Below, piece after piece: positions 17,506-26,652 of a DNA stretch of 64,000 nt (position 1 is the first letter of the stretch; each line of letters opens with the position of its first letter). Source of the DNA: Lysinibacillus xylanilyticus. Lineage in GTDB: Bacteria > Bacillota > Bacilli > Bacillales_A > Planococcaceae. The stretch is from positions 1 through 64,000 of the forward strand of contig NZ_MDDN01000006.1 in the NCBI RefSeq assembly GCF_001708185.1, in the 5' to 3' direction. The notes under the pieces are model-generated. The model saw nothing but the letters and a program-made list of their open reading frames with translations, did no database searches and was not told the origin of the DNA. The position numbers and the translations under genes were made by a program.

Positions 17506-18198
17506 ATGACGAAACTAACAGTTCTTGTAACGGACGATGATCAAGATATTCGTGATGGTATTGAAATTTATTTGAAAAATGAAGGCTACAATGTCATTAA
17601 AGCTGCTGACGGCTTAGAGGCACTTGAAAAGCTAGAAAACAATGAAGTACATTTAATTATTTTAGATATTATGATGCCAAATATGGACGGAATTACAGCG
17701 ACATTTAAGATTAGAGAAGCGCGCAATATTCCCATTATTATGCTTAGTGCGAAGGCAGAGGATGGCGACAAAATTCATGGCTTGTCTGTAGGTGCCGATG
17801 ATTACGTCACAAAACCGTTTCATCCATTAGAGCTGTTGGCTCGGGTAAAATCACAGCTGAGACGATATGTGCAACTTGGGACGTACAATGACGAAGCAGC
17901 AAAGGTGGAAATCGACGGACTTGTATTAGATGAAGACGCCAAGGAAGTCATTTTAGAAGGGGAACCTGTTCGATTAACACCAATCGAATATAAAATTACG
18001 GAATTATTAATGAAAAATGCAGGGCGTGTATTTTCAATTAGAGAGATTTATGAGCGTGTATGGAATGAGGAAGCCTACAATGCAGAAAATATTGTGGCAG
18101 TACACATTCGAAAAATACGTGAGAAAATCGAAGCAGATCCGAAAAATCCACGTTATTTAAAGGTGGTGTGGGGCGTTGGCTATAAAATGGAGAAATAA
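17506..18198 (+). CDS. OmpR/PhoB-family response regulator
   Basis: A 230-residue regulator. The receiver domain (residues ~1-120) has the acidic pair (VTDDDQD), phosphoacceptor D54 in LIILDIMMPNMDG and K103 in YVTKPFHPLE. The winged-helix DNA-binding domain (~130-228) ends IREKIEADPKNPRYLKVVWG. The ATG at 17506 is preferred, with GAGGTG upstream; an in-frame GTG three codons earlier overlaps that site. It is the first gene of an operon with the small ORF at 18176 and the kinase at 18347. The signal is unknown; the kinase suggests an envelope stimulus. Confidence 0.96.
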   Translation: MTKLTVLVTDDDQDIRDGIEIYLKNEGYNVIKAADGLEALEKLENNEVHLIILDIMMPNMDGITATFKIREARNIPIIMLSAKAEDGDKIHGLSVGADDYVTKPFHPLELLARVKSQLRRYVQLGTYNDEAAKVEIDGLVLDEDAKEVILEGEPVRLTPIEYKITELLMKNAGRVFSIREIYERVWNEEAYNAENIVAVHIRKIREKIEADPKNPRYLKVVWGVGYKMEK

Positions 18199-18331
18199 AA
18201 TAGAGCAGTATATTACGATTACAGGGTTTGTAACAGGGGTTATTGGGCTGATTTATTTCGGTGTATATGCGTATCAGCTGGTAAATGCCCGCTCTTCAGA
18301 GGTATTACAATTACTTGAGAAAATTTTATAG
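18176..18331 (+). CDS. Small single-pass membrane protein between regulator and kinase
   Basis: A 51-codon ORF starting at TTG, overlapping the last 23 bases of the response regulator gene and ending 15 bases before the kinase ATG. It reads AIKWRNKIEQY, then one hydrophobic helix (ITITGFVTGVIGLIYFGVYA), then YQLVNARSSEVLQLLEKIL. A ribosome binding site AGGTGG lies ~9 bases upstream, inside the regulator gene. It fills the entire gap, and the helix plus flanking charges look selected. It could be a small kinase partner, or the remnant of a former kinase N-terminus. No homologue is known to me. Confidence 0.55.
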   Translation: MAIKWRNKIEQYITITGFVTGVIGLIYFGVYAYQLVNARSSEVLQLLEKIL

Positions 18332-18346
18332 AGAGGTGTTATTAGT

Positions 18347-20539
18347 ATGTTGAAAAATTGGAAACCTCTTTTCGCTCTTATATGTTTAATCTGGGTGATT
18401 TTCGGTATATTTACGTTCTCCAATATTGGGTATCAATATATTGGAAAGTCCTACTTCCAATCCGATAATTTCCAGCACGAACTTGATAATTTTCAGTCGG
18501 AGTTAGGACCATTAGTGTTAAATTTACCAGTTGCTAAGGATTTAAAAAGTAAAATAGTGGTTACGCAAAATGAAATTGAAGAGCATCGTAATCGCTATGG
18601 AACAATAGGAAGCCAGATAGATAATATTAAAGCTCAATATGAGGAACGTATTCAAGAAGCTGCTAATGTAAATGCAACGGACTTAAAAACAAAGCTTGAG
18701 AAAGAGCGAGATGAGAAAATTAAAGATATTACGGCAAACTTTGAGGATGATGAGCATGTTCGTAAGAAAATTCTTGCTGATAAGGAAGCACTCATTGATC
18801 AATATATAAAGGCAGCACAAGATGAAGCAAAGAATTTTGTGAAAAATAATAATTACTGGTCTTATGAATTAACGAACACTGAAACAGGCAAAACGTATCG
18901 TTCAGGCGATGTTTCTGACAGTAGCGCTTATAAAATAGAGTACACTGAGCAGCATCCATTAACTACTGAGAATATTAGTAATAGTTTGAACTATATTTTT
19001 TATGAAAATGATGCCTACGTTAACACAGATAATCTTAGAGAAACTGCTGATTACACTGGTACCATTACAATTTCTAAAAAATCAGCACAAACAGCATATG
19101 TTATGGAAGGCTATGACCATTTTAAACTCAATCAATATATCTACTTCTTTATATGGTTAACGAGTATTGTAGCGGCTATTTTTGCGTGGAAAGGGCGTAA
19201 AGAAGTACTGCGAATGGTACTAGGTATAAAGGAAAAAGAAGCTCTTGCAAAGCTGAAAATTGATTACCAAATTGGATTATTGTTCATAACTGGCTCTATG
19301 TATTGGTTTGCATCACATATTGTTATGGAATCAATTGGACCTTACTCTCAATACAATTATGTACGCTTTATTATAGATTTACTATTTAAAACAGGCGTTT
19401 TAATGATCATCGCGATTGCATTCTTTATTCAGCTAATTTGGTTGTATGATCGAGTGAATACAGCACGGAAATTAGAAGAGAATTTAAAAGCTAGCTATCT
19501 ATGGTCACTAGGAGAATCAATTACAGATTTATTTATAAATCGTTCCATTGCATTGCATTCCATTGTGATGATCGGAGCAGCGTTTTTCGGTGGTGGAAGT
19601 CTTGTTGCTACAATGTTAAGAGGTGGCGGTTTTCCCTTCTTTGTATTTGTCATCTGCGCAATGATCGGTATACCAGCCATGATTGTCTTCCTTTCTAGAA
19701 TGGGCTATTTAAACCGAATTATGAAGGATACAAAAGACATGGCGGAAGGACGTTTAAATCGTAATGTGAAGGTAATGGGCAAATCACCGCTTGCAGGGCA
19801 TGCAGAAAATCTTAATCATTTAAGAGAAGGCGTACGCACGTCCATGCATGAGCAGGCAAAAAGTGAGCGATTAAAAACAGAGTTAATTACGAATGTTAGT
19901 CATGATTTACGTACACCGTTAACGTCGATTATTACGTACACTGATTTACTGAAAAATCCTAATATTTCAGAGGAAGAGCGTAAGCAATATATTCATATTC
20001 TCGATAAGAAATCAGAGCGTTTGAAGGTATTAATAGAGGATCTTTTTGAAGTATCAAAAATGGCGAGTGGCAATATTGAGCTTCATCGTAGTCGAGTTGA
20101 TTTAAATCAGCTGGTGCAGCAGGCCGTAGGGGAACATGAGGAAGATTTAGCCAAGGCGCGTTTAGATTTACGTATGACAAAACCACATGAGCCAATCTAC
20201 GCATATGTAGATGGTCAAAAATGGTGGAGATTGATTGATAATTTAATTGTCAATGTATTGAAATATGCATTAGAAGGCACACGTGTTTATGTTACATTAA
20301 AACATACGCCTGAGGGCGATGCGGAATTCACGGTAAAGAATGTCGCCAAATATGAAATTAGCGAGGATGCCGAAGAATTATTTGAACGCTTTAAACGAGC
20401 AGATGCTTCACGTCATACAGAGGGCTCAGGGCTCGGCTTAGCCATAGCGCAATCCATCGTAGATTTACATGGTGCTCGTATGAGTATAGAAATAGACGGA
20501 GATTTATTTAAGGTTATCGTCCGAATTCCAGTTGCATAG
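18347..20539 (+). CDS. Membrane sensor histidine kinase
   Basis: A 730-residue kinase. A first membrane helix (residues ~8-28) is followed by an extracytoplasmic domain of ~230 residues with a coiled coil rich in K/E (~65-165). Five or so helices follow between ~265 and 450. A short linker leads to the HisKA domain with phosphoacceptor H519 in NVSHDLRTPLTS, then the ATPase domain with N box LIDNLIVNVLKYA and G2 box GSGLGLAIAQSIVDLHG. The usual DxGxG box is replaced by FTVKNVAKYEI, a variant known in some Gram-positive kinases. ATG follows GAGAGGTG. It partners the regulator at 17506. Confidence 0.93.
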   Translation: MLKNWKPLFALICLIWVIFGIFTFSNIGYQYIGKSYFQSDNFQHELDNFQSELGPLVLNLPVAKDLKSKIVVTQNEIEEHRNRYGTIGSQIDNIKAQYEERIQEAANVNATDLKTKLEKERDEKIKDITANFEDDEHVRKKILADKEALIDQYIKAAQDEAKNFVKNNNYWSYELTNTETGKTYRSGDVSDSSAYKIEYTEQHPLTTENISNSLNYIFYENDAYVNTDNLRETADYTGTITISKKSAQTAYVMEGYDHFKLNQYIYFFIWLTSIVAAIFAWKGRKEVLRMVLGIKEKEALAKLKIDYQIGLLFITGSMYWFASHIVMESIGPYSQYNYVRFIIDLLFKTGVLMIIAIAFFIQLIWLYDRVNTARKLEENLKASYLWSLGESITDLFINRSIALHSIVMIGAAFFGGGSLVATMLRGGGFPFFVFVICAMIGIPAMIVFLSRMGYLNRIMKDTKDMAEGRLNRNVKVMGKSPLAGHAENLNHLREGVRTSMHEQAKSERLKTELITNVSHDLRTPLTSIITYTDLLKNPNISEEERKQYIHILDKKSERLKVLIEDLFEVSKMASGNIELHRSRVDLNQLVQQAVGEHEEDLAKARLDLRMTKPHEPIYAYVDGQKWWRLIDNLIVNVLKYALEGTRVYVTLKHTPEGDAEFTVKNVAKYEISEDAEELFERFKRADASRHTEGSGLGLAIAQSIVDLHGARMSIEIDGDLFKVIVRIPVA

Positions 20540-20540
20540 A

Positions 20541-20577
20541 CAAAAAAACAGCGGCAAACATTTTGCCGCTGTTTTCC
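20541..20577 (+). terminator. Terminator of the two-component operon
   Basis: AACAGCGGCAAA (20547-20558) and TTTGCCGCTGTT (20562-20573) form a 12-bp perfect stem with a 3-nt loop, then TTTTCC. Confidence 0.85.
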
Positions 20578-20624
20578 TTAGGGTGAAAAATAAAATATGT
20601 GAGGAAATCCTTTTGAATGTTGTG

Positions 20625-20838
20625 AATTTCCATCCGTCATTTTGGCCCTTTATTCAGTCGCTTTGGTGGGACCATCCACGACTTGAACGTTTCTATCCAC
20701 GATTTTTGCTGTTCTATCCACGATTTTGACGTTTCTATCCGTCACTTGGACCCTTCTATCCGTCGTTCCGGCATTTCATCCCGTCGCTTAAGCACTTCTA
20801 TCCGTCGTTCCGGCCCTTCATTTCGTCACTTAGGCTAC
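20625..20838 (-). repeat. 'GACGGATAGA' tandem array, copy 1
   Basis: About nine units of ~21-25 bp. Read on the minus strand they contain GACGGATAGAA or variants such as CGTGGATAGAA (on the plus strand TTCTATCCGTC). It shares unit sequence and the CGTGGATAG variant with the large array at 54044-54775. It lies between the convergent kinase and acyl-CoA dehydrogenase genes, after the kinase terminator. Open frames across it are periodicity artefacts. Confidence 0.8.
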
Positions 20839-20909
20839 TCGTTGTACCGAAGAGCCTTACAATTTTCAATATCACACCTTAATTTCATTAGAATAGTAGT
20901 TTTTCTTAG

Positions 20910-22058
20910 TTATAACCCTAAATTCTTGGCAATAATTACTTTCATAACTTCGTTGGTACCGGCATAAATAGACATGACAGGAATATCTCGATATCTTCTA
21001 GCAATCTTATATTCTTCCATATAACCGTAGCCACCATGTAACTGCATACATTGGATAGCAAGTTCACGTGCATTTTCTGTTATCCAGTATTTTGCCATTG
21101 ATACTTTTGTTACAACATCATTTCCTGCAATATGCTCTTCTATTAAAGATTCTAAAAAAGATTTGCCAAGCTCAATTTTTGTTGCCATTTCCGCTATTTT
21201 AAATTGTGTGTTTTGGAAATCACTAATTGACTTACCAAAAGCTTCGCGTGATTTTACATAATCAATCGTTAAGGCTAGCATATCCTCAGCAGCCGTTTGT
21301 GCAGCAATGGCCACTGCTAAACGCTCTTGCTGCAACTTTTCCATCATATAGATAAAGCCTTTACCTTCTTCACCGAGAAGATTTTCTACAGGTACTCGAC
21401 AATCCTCGAAATATAGCTCAGCTGTGTCCTGTGCATGCATTCCGACTTTTTCGAGCTTGCGGCCTTTCGTGAAGCCAGGTGTTCCGTCCTCTATGACAAG
21501 AAGGCTAATGCCACGATGTTTTTTTTCTGCCTGAGGGTTTGTTTTGACAGCCACAACCGCCAAGTTTGTATGAATACCATTTGTAATAAATGTTTTTTGT
21601 CCGTTGACGATGTAATGATCGCCATCACGAATGGCAGTTGTTTGGAGGTTTGCTAAATCTGAACCTGCGCCTGGCTCTGTCATAGCAATCGCTGTAATAT
21701 ATTCACCTGTAACACATTTAGGTAGCCAGCGTGATTTTTGCTCATTTGAGCCATATGCCTCAATATAGGGCACGACGATATCGTTATGCAAACCAACGCC
21801 AATAAGACTTGAACCTACTCGCTCTAGCTCTTCTTGAATAGTAACGCCGAAGCTAAAATCGAGCCCGAGACCGCCATATTGTTCTTCTACTTGGGGACAT
21901 AGATAGCCCATTTCTCCGAGCTTACGCCAAAAATCAACTGGAATAAGATGATCTTTCTCCCATTGTGGATAGTGTGGTTCAGCTTCTTCTGCTAAAAACT
22001 TACGTAAAGTTTTACGAAATAACTCATGCTCTGTTGATTCGAATTTGTATCTTGTCAT
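20910..22058 (-). CDS. Acyl-CoA dehydrogenase
   Basis: A 382-residue FAD enzyme that oxidises acyl-CoA to trans-2-enoyl-CoA in beta-oxidation. It shows the N-terminal helical domain, TAIAMTEPGAGSDLANLQTTA (signature 1, FAD/substrate contact), GQKTFITNGIHTNLAVVAVK, then the C-terminal helical domain with the signature QLHGGYGYMEEYKIARRYRD and the flavin-binding YAGTNEVMK. The glutamate of YAGTxE-type or Y(E)GT catalytic motifs is here replaced by A (IYAGTNE), so the catalytic base may sit elsewhere, as in long-chain or isovaleryl-CoA types. ATG follows AAAGGGGTG. It is monocistronic. Confidence 0.93.
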   Translation of the reverse strand: MTRYKFESTEHELFRKTLRKFLAEEAEPHYPQWEKDHLIPVDFWRKLGEMGYLCPQVEEQYGGLGLDFSFGVTIQEELERVGSSLIGVGLHNDIVVPYIEAYGSNEQKSRWLPKCVTGEYITAIAMTEPGAGSDLANLQTTAIRDGDHYIVNGQKTFITNGIHTNLAVVAVKTNPQAEKKHRGISLLVIEDGTPGFTKGRKLEKVGMHAQDTAELYFEDCRVPVENLLGEEGKGFIYMMEKLQQERLAVAIAAQTAAEDMLALTIDYVKSREAFGKSISDFQNTQFKIAEMATKIELGKSFLESLIEEHIAGNDVVTKVSMAKYWITENARELAIQCMQLHGGYGYMEEYKIARRYRDIPVMSIYAGTNEVMKVIIAKNLGL

Positions 22059-22183
22059 TGGAACAGCACCCCTTTTTCACTCGTAAATGTGTAAATTTTC
22101 TTACTATTTATAATGTTACTGGAAAAATGGGCGAAGTTAAAGAGTATTAATCAAAAAGTGGGGTCATTACCATAATTTAGGGT

Positions 22184-22514
22184 TAACTTCCGTTCCGGAT
22201 GTGCGCTTTGTTGTTGCTGTCGCTACGCTTTCGCACAGATAAAACATTTGCCGCTGACGCTACGCTTTCGCGCAGAGCAGAGCTTCCTGGGTGAGTCCGA
22301 TGAGCCGCCTGGACCAGCAGATGTTTTTTGCGCGAAAGCGTAGTGCTAACGAAGCGGCAGCAGCACGATGTTTTTTGCGCGAAAGCGTAGTGCTAACAAA
22401 GCGGCAGCGGCAACAGCATCGATGTTGGTCACGAAGGCGTTATTACAGGACGTGATGCTCTTAGCCTTCGTTCCTCTATCGCTGTTCCCCAAGGAGCCGC
22501 CCAGCCTCCACTCT
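22184..22514 (+). repeat. Dispersed ~300-bp intergenic repeat, element A
   Basis: GC-rich block beginning TTAACTTCCGTTCCGGATG and ending GCCGCCCAGCCTCCACT. Internally it holds a duplicated GCGCGAAAGCGTAGTGCTAA (22330 and 22377), the segment ACGCTTTCGC in several places, and TTAGCCTTCGTTCCTCTA. Element B (25034-25332) is its reverse-complement relative with the same order of blocks. It lies in the 695-bp gap between divergent genes. It has no transposase frame. Confidence 0.85.
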
Positions 22515-22753
22515 AATAGCTAAAGTGGTAAGTAATCGCTTAAATTACGAAATTGTCACTTTCCTATTAGGGATTGTCATGTAAATCATACGATTGAATT
22601 CCCAGGAAGATGTACACTTGATATAAGGTGCCAATTGGTAGTCCTTTTTCCCTTACTTTCTAAAGACGAATAGTGAAAGTACTTAGAGCAAATATAAATA
22701 GTAAGTATAATGCTATAATCGACTAAGAAAATATAAAAGTGGAGGACTAAAAT

Positions 22754-23833
22754 ATGCCTAAAGTAATTGGTGGAATTCTTTTAATAAGTATATATAGTGC
22801 ATTAACTTTTTACTTAGGGTGGGGATTAAGGCAATGGCTTGTGGCAATGGAATGGTTCCGTTATCCAATTTTATATTGGTTAGTGCTATATATCATTGCA
22901 TTTAGTATTATTATTGGCAGACTGCATGAGTCTTTACGAGTGTTTTCGATTATTAGTAATTACTGGATGTTTATTTTTGAATACGGGTTATTGCTTTGTA
23001 TGGCAGCACACTTGATTATTTGGTCAAGTCCCTTTAAAAATGTACAGATAATTGGTAGTATAGCAATTGCTATGTTGTTTGTACTAAGTGTTGTAGGCTC
23101 CTATTTGGCGTATTCTCCTGTAGTCCGTCATTTAGAAATAACGATGGATAAAAAAAGTAGTAATCTAGAGTCGTTGAGAGTTGTAGTGGCATCAGATTTT
23201 CATTTAGGTGTTCTATCACACAAAAAACATTTACAGCGCTTTGTTACTTTATCGAATGAAGCAAAGCCTGATATCGTCTTTTTAGTTGGGGATATTGTGG
23301 ATGATGATCCTAAATGGTTTGTTCAAGAAGGAATGGCAGATGTGATGAAGAAGCTAACTTCTACATACGGAGTATATGGTGTACTTGGTAATCACGAATA
23401 TTACGGCAAGAAAATTCCTGAATTTGTTGAAGAGATGGAAAACGCAAATGTGAAAATTTTGAGGGACGAAACTATTAGAATCGATAATGCGTTACTATTA
23501 ACGGGTCAAGAGGATAGGACAAACAAGGATAGAAAGCAACTAGATGCATTGAAGTTAACAGATGACTTGCCTTGGTTTGTAATGAATCATACCTCAAATA
23601 ATATAAATACACCTGCAAAAATGGGTGTAGACTTTCATATGTCAGGGCATACGCATAAAGGTCAACTATGGCCTAATCAGTATATAACGGCTCGTGTATT
23701 TGAGCTCGATTATGGTTATAAGATGAAGGGGAAAATGCATACACTTGTTTCATCAGGTTTTGGCTTTTGGGGTCCTCCGATGCGAATAGGCAGCCGTTCA
23801 GAATTATGGGTGGTAGATATCAATTTCCATTAA
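22754..23833 (+). CDS. Membrane-anchored metallophosphoesterase
   Basis: A 359-residue calcineurin-like phosphoesterase. Residues 1-125 form four hydrophobic helices. The catalytic domain shows the dimetal motifs in order: D148-x-H150 in SDFHLGV, LVGDIVDD, VLGNHEYYG, MNHTS and SGHTHKGQLWP. All metal ligands are present. The family resembles YkuE/YaeI-type membrane phosphoesterases; the natural substrate is unclear (lipid-linked phosphate is possible). ATG follows GTGGAGGA by seven bases. It is followed in the same direction by uppP 170 bp later, and the two genes are bracketed by inverted repeat elements A and B. Confidence 0.92.
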   Translation: MPKVIGGILLISIYSALTFYLGWGLRQWLVAMEWFRYPILYWLVLYIIAFSIIIGRLHESLRVFSIISNYWMFIFEYGLLLCMAAHLIIWSSPFKNVQIIGSIAIAMLFVLSVVGSYLAYSPVVRHLEITMDKKSSNLESLRVVVASDFHLGVLSHKKHLQRFVTLSNEAKPDIVFLVGDIVDDDPKWFVQEGMADVMKKLTSTYGVYGVLGNHEYYGKKIPEFVEEMENANVKILRDETIRIDNALLLTGQEDRTNKDRKQLDALKLTDDLPWFVMNHTSNNINTPAKMGVDFHMSGHTHKGQLWPNQYITARVFELDYGYKMKGKMHTLVSSGFGFWGPPMRIGSRSELWVVDINFH

Positions 23834-24002
23834 ATCATAAAGGCGGCAGAAGCTAGTGTTTAGACTGTTCGATGTTTAACAGCTATAATTATATTTTTGT
23901 GTTAATGTTGTCTACTCACAGCTGAAGACTATAGCCAATGTACATGAAAAAGAGTATTTTATTATATGTGGATATTTAATTAATAAAAGGTAAGGTGAAG
24001 AT

Positions 24003-24836
24003 GTGGATATCATAGAGTTATTAAAGGCGTTAATTTTAGGTATGGTCGAAGGGTTGACAGAGTTTGCACCAGTGTCATCGACAGGTCATATGATTATTGT
24101 GGACGATATGTGGCTAAAGACAGAGGAGTTTTTAGGGATGTATCCCGCTAATACATTTAAAATTGTTGTTCAACTAGGTTCTATATTAGCCGTAGTCGTT
24201 GTGATGTGGAAACGAATGTTGAGCTTAGTAGGGCTATATAAAATCGAGGGACAATCTACTTCGATGAAAGGTCGCTTCAACTTAATGCATGTTATTGTGG
24301 GCATGTTGCCAGCAACTGTATTAGGTTTTGCATTTAAAGACTTTATCGATGATCATTTATTTAAAGTAGAACATGTAATTTATGCTTTAATAGCAGGGGC
24401 AATTTTAATGATTATTGCAGATAAATTTGCACCGAAAAAACCAAAAGTGGATTCGCTAGATAAGATTTCTTATGGTTTAGCATTTAAAGTAGGTTTAGTA
24501 CAATGTTTATCACTTTGGCCAGGGTTTTCTCGTTCGGGTGCAACAATCTCTGGTGGTGTACTATTTGGTATGAGTTATCGTGTAGCGGCAGATTTTACTT
24601 TCATTATGGCAGTACCAATTATGGCAGGTGCTAGTCTAGTATCTGTATTGAAAAACTGGGATACGCTATCTATGGATTATTTTGGCTTCTATGCAGTGGG
24701 CTTCATTAGTTCATTTATTTTTGCATTACTGTCTATTAAATTCTTCGTAGCACTTGTTTCAAAAGTGAAATTAATGCCATTTGCTATTTATCGTTTAGTA
24801 CTAGCTGCTGTATTGGCTTTTATTATCTTTATGTAA
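24003..24836 (+). CDS. uppP: Undecaprenyl-diphosphatase UppP/BacA
   Basis: A 277-residue polytopic membrane enzyme that removes one phosphate from undecaprenyl pyrophosphate, recycling the lipid carrier for peptidoglycan and teichoic acid synthesis; extra copies give bacitracin resistance. MVEGLTEFAPVSSTGH carries the conserved Glu-rich motif, and LWPGFSRSGATISGG the Ser/Arg motif. Length matches the family. The start is GTG (MDIIELLKA), with AAGGTGAAG upstream. It is followed by a terminator. The preceding metallophosphoesterase gene is co-oriented and may act on related substrates. Confidence 0.96.
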   Translation: MDIIELLKALILGMVEGLTEFAPVSSTGHMIIVDDMWLKTEEFLGMYPANTFKIVVQLGSILAVVVVMWKRMLSLVGLYKIEGQSTSMKGRFNLMHVIVGMLPATVLGFAFKDFIDDHLFKVEHVIYALIAGAILMIIADKFAPKKPKVDSLDKISYGLAFKVGLVQCLSLWPGFSRSGATISGGVLFGMSYRVAADFTFIMAVPIMAGASLVSVLKNWDTLSMDYFGFYAVGFISSFIFALLSIKFFVALVSKVKLMPFAIYRLVLAAVLAFIIFM

Positions 24837-24840
24837 ATTA

Positions 24841-24879
24841 GAAAGTCACTCTTCTGTTAAAGGTTGAGTGGCTTTTTTA
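24841..24879 (+). terminator. Terminator after uppP
   Basis: AAAGTCACTC (24842-24851) pairs with GAGTGGCTTT (24866 onward), followed by six T residues. Confidence 0.85.
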
Positions 24880-25033
24880 GTTTATCCCACATTAACGGGC
24901 AATAAGACTACCAACTTGAAATTTAACGAAAGAAGGTAGGTGGGAGAATAACTGAAATTTTCTATTTTCTGTTTATTTTGGTGTTTTCATGACTCATCAT
25001 TAAAAGTTGTGTGTGACATTTATTTAAACGTAT

Positions 25034-25332
25034 GAGCGGAGACTGGGCGACTCCTTGGGGATTAACGATAGAGGAACGAAGGCTAAAACCATCATGCCCT
25101 GTGATAACGCCCTCGTGACCAACATCATGATGCTGCCGCTACGTTAGCACTACGCTTTCGCGCAAAAAACATCTGTTGGCCCGAGACCCTGGAGCGAAGC
25201 GAAGCGGCTCATCGGACGCCCCCAGGAAGCTTTGCTCTAGCGTCAGCGGCAAATGTTTTATCTGCGCGAAAGCGAAGCGTCAGCGGCAACAAAGCGCCCA
25301 GTCGGAACGGAAATCAACCACACGTTATGGGG
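25034..25332 (-). repeat. Dispersed ~300-bp intergenic repeat, element B (inverted)
   Basis: Reverse-complement relative of element A. It starts AGCGGAGACTGGGCGACTCC, then AGAGGAACGAAGGCTAA, TTAGCACTACGCTTTCGCGC, CGGCTCATCGGAC, GCGTCAGCGGCAAATG and ends CAGTCGGAACGGAAATCAAC. Block order matches element A read backwards, with one internal duplication fewer. It lies in the 690-bp gap after uppP. An open frame inside it (25176-25361) is coincidental. Confidence 0.85.
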
Positions 25333-25528
25333 ATAAGTCCAGTTTCTATTATTTAATATAAATAGGATAAAGTCGCTTAATAGAAGGATAAAACAACAAA
25401 TAGACGAATGAAGTATGTAGAGTGATAGAAAGTATGAGTTATTGTACAAGTAAAGATAAGAAATTCCTAGAAAATGCGCGTTCTAAGTGTTACGCTATAG
25501 GCGAATTAAATAGAGGGGTGTTCGGAAT

Positions 25529-26491
25529 ATGAAAAAGAAATTATTTATTACACGTAAGTTCCCAACGCATATAATTGAGCCATTAAAAGAGTATTATGAT
25601 ATCGATCAATGGGAGGAAGAGGAAATTGTTATACCGCGAGAAAAACTACTGGCAGCTGTCGCGGATTGTGATGCATTGTGGGTGACGCTTGCTGATCAAG
25701 TCGATGAAGAGTTATTATTACACGCACCCAATTTAAAACTGGTGACCAATTTAGCGGTTGGATTTAATAATATTGATATTAAAGCTTTGCGTAAGCGCGG
25801 AATAATGGCAACAAATACTCCAGGAGTTTTAACAAATACCACTGCTGATTTTGTAATGGGATTATTGCTTGCGACTGCTCGTAGAATACCAGAAAGTGAA
25901 CGATATTTACGCGAAGGTAAATGGAAAAGCTGGTATCCAATGCAATTAGTAGGTAAAGATGTGTCAGGAGCTACTATAGGAATTATTGGCATGGGGCGTA
26001 TTGGACAGGCTGTTGCAAGACGAGCAAAAGGGTTTGATATGAAAATTTTATATAACAATCGTAGACGTCGCCATGAGGCTGAAGAAATGTATGGATTTCA
26101 GTATGTGTCGTTGGAGGATCTTTTACAGCAATCGGATTTTGTTGTGATTATGACGCCGTATAATAATGATACGGTAGGACTTATAGGAGCAGAGGAACTT
26201 GCTTTAATGAAGGATGACGCGGTGTTAATCAATGCATCACGTGGTGGCATTATTGATGAGAAGGCACTTTATGAAACTTTGAAAAGTGGTAAGCTGTGGG
26301 CAGCAGGTCTAGATGTGTTTGAACATGAACCGATTGCGTTGGATCACCCATTATTGACGCTTCCAAATGTTTTAGCGCTTCCGCATATCGGTAGTGCCTC
26401 GCTTCAGACTAGAACGGCTATGCTGATGCTGAACGTTAAGGCTCTTACTGCATTTGGACAGGGCAAGGCTCCATCGAATCGAATAGATTGA
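25529..26491 (+). CDS. D-isomer-specific 2-hydroxyacid dehydrogenase
   Basis: A 320-residue NAD(P)-dependent dehydrogenase. The Rossmann motif is GIIGMGRIGQAVARR. The catalytic Arg is in INASRGGIIDEKAL, the Glu in GLDVFEHEPIALDHPLL, and the His in LPHIGSASLQTR. These match glyoxylate/hydroxypyruvate reductases and related 2-ketoacid reductases; the true substrate is not clear. Length is normal. ATG follows GAGGGGTG by ten bases. It is monocistronic and ends at a bidirectional terminator. Confidence 0.93.
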   Translation: MKKKLFITRKFPTHIIEPLKEYYDIDQWEEEEIVIPREKLLAAVADCDALWVTLADQVDEELLLHAPNLKLVTNLAVGFNNIDIKALRKRGIMATNTPGVLTNTTADFVMGLLLATARRIPESERYLREGKWKSWYPMQLVGKDVSGATIGIIGMGRIGQAVARRAKGFDMKILYNNRRRRHEAEEMYGFQYVSLEDLLQQSDFVVIMTPYNNDTVGLIGAEELALMKDDAVLINASRGGIIDEKALYETLKSGKLWAAGLDVFEHEPIALDHPLLTLPNVLALPHIGSASLQTRTAMLMLNVKALTAFGQGKAPSNRID

Positions 26492-26593
26492 TGACACAGA
26501 AGATGGAGGGTGCTTTTTTTAACAAAGCGTAAGGGGGAACGTAACGATAGAAGTACCGAAAAACGGGGAATTCAATTGTTTTATTCATCTATA

Positions 26594-26633
26594 AGAAAAG
26601 GAGCACATCGAAAAAAGATGTGCTCCTTTTAAA
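26594..26633. terminator. Bidirectional terminator
   Basis: AAAAGGAGCACATC (26596-26609) and GATGTGCTCCTTTT (26617-26630) form a perfect stem between two convergent genes. Confidence 0.9.
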
Positions 26634-26652
26634 AATAGGGCTAATGCGTCTA

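Noticed and set aside
20532..20967. Two plus-strand frames over the 20.6-kb array
   Set aside because: Repeat-driven; no start context; one overlaps the kinase end and its terminator.
22184..25332. Insertion sequences at elements A and B
   Set aside because: No transposase-like frame; internal frames such as 25176-25361 are arginine/serine-rich chance translations.
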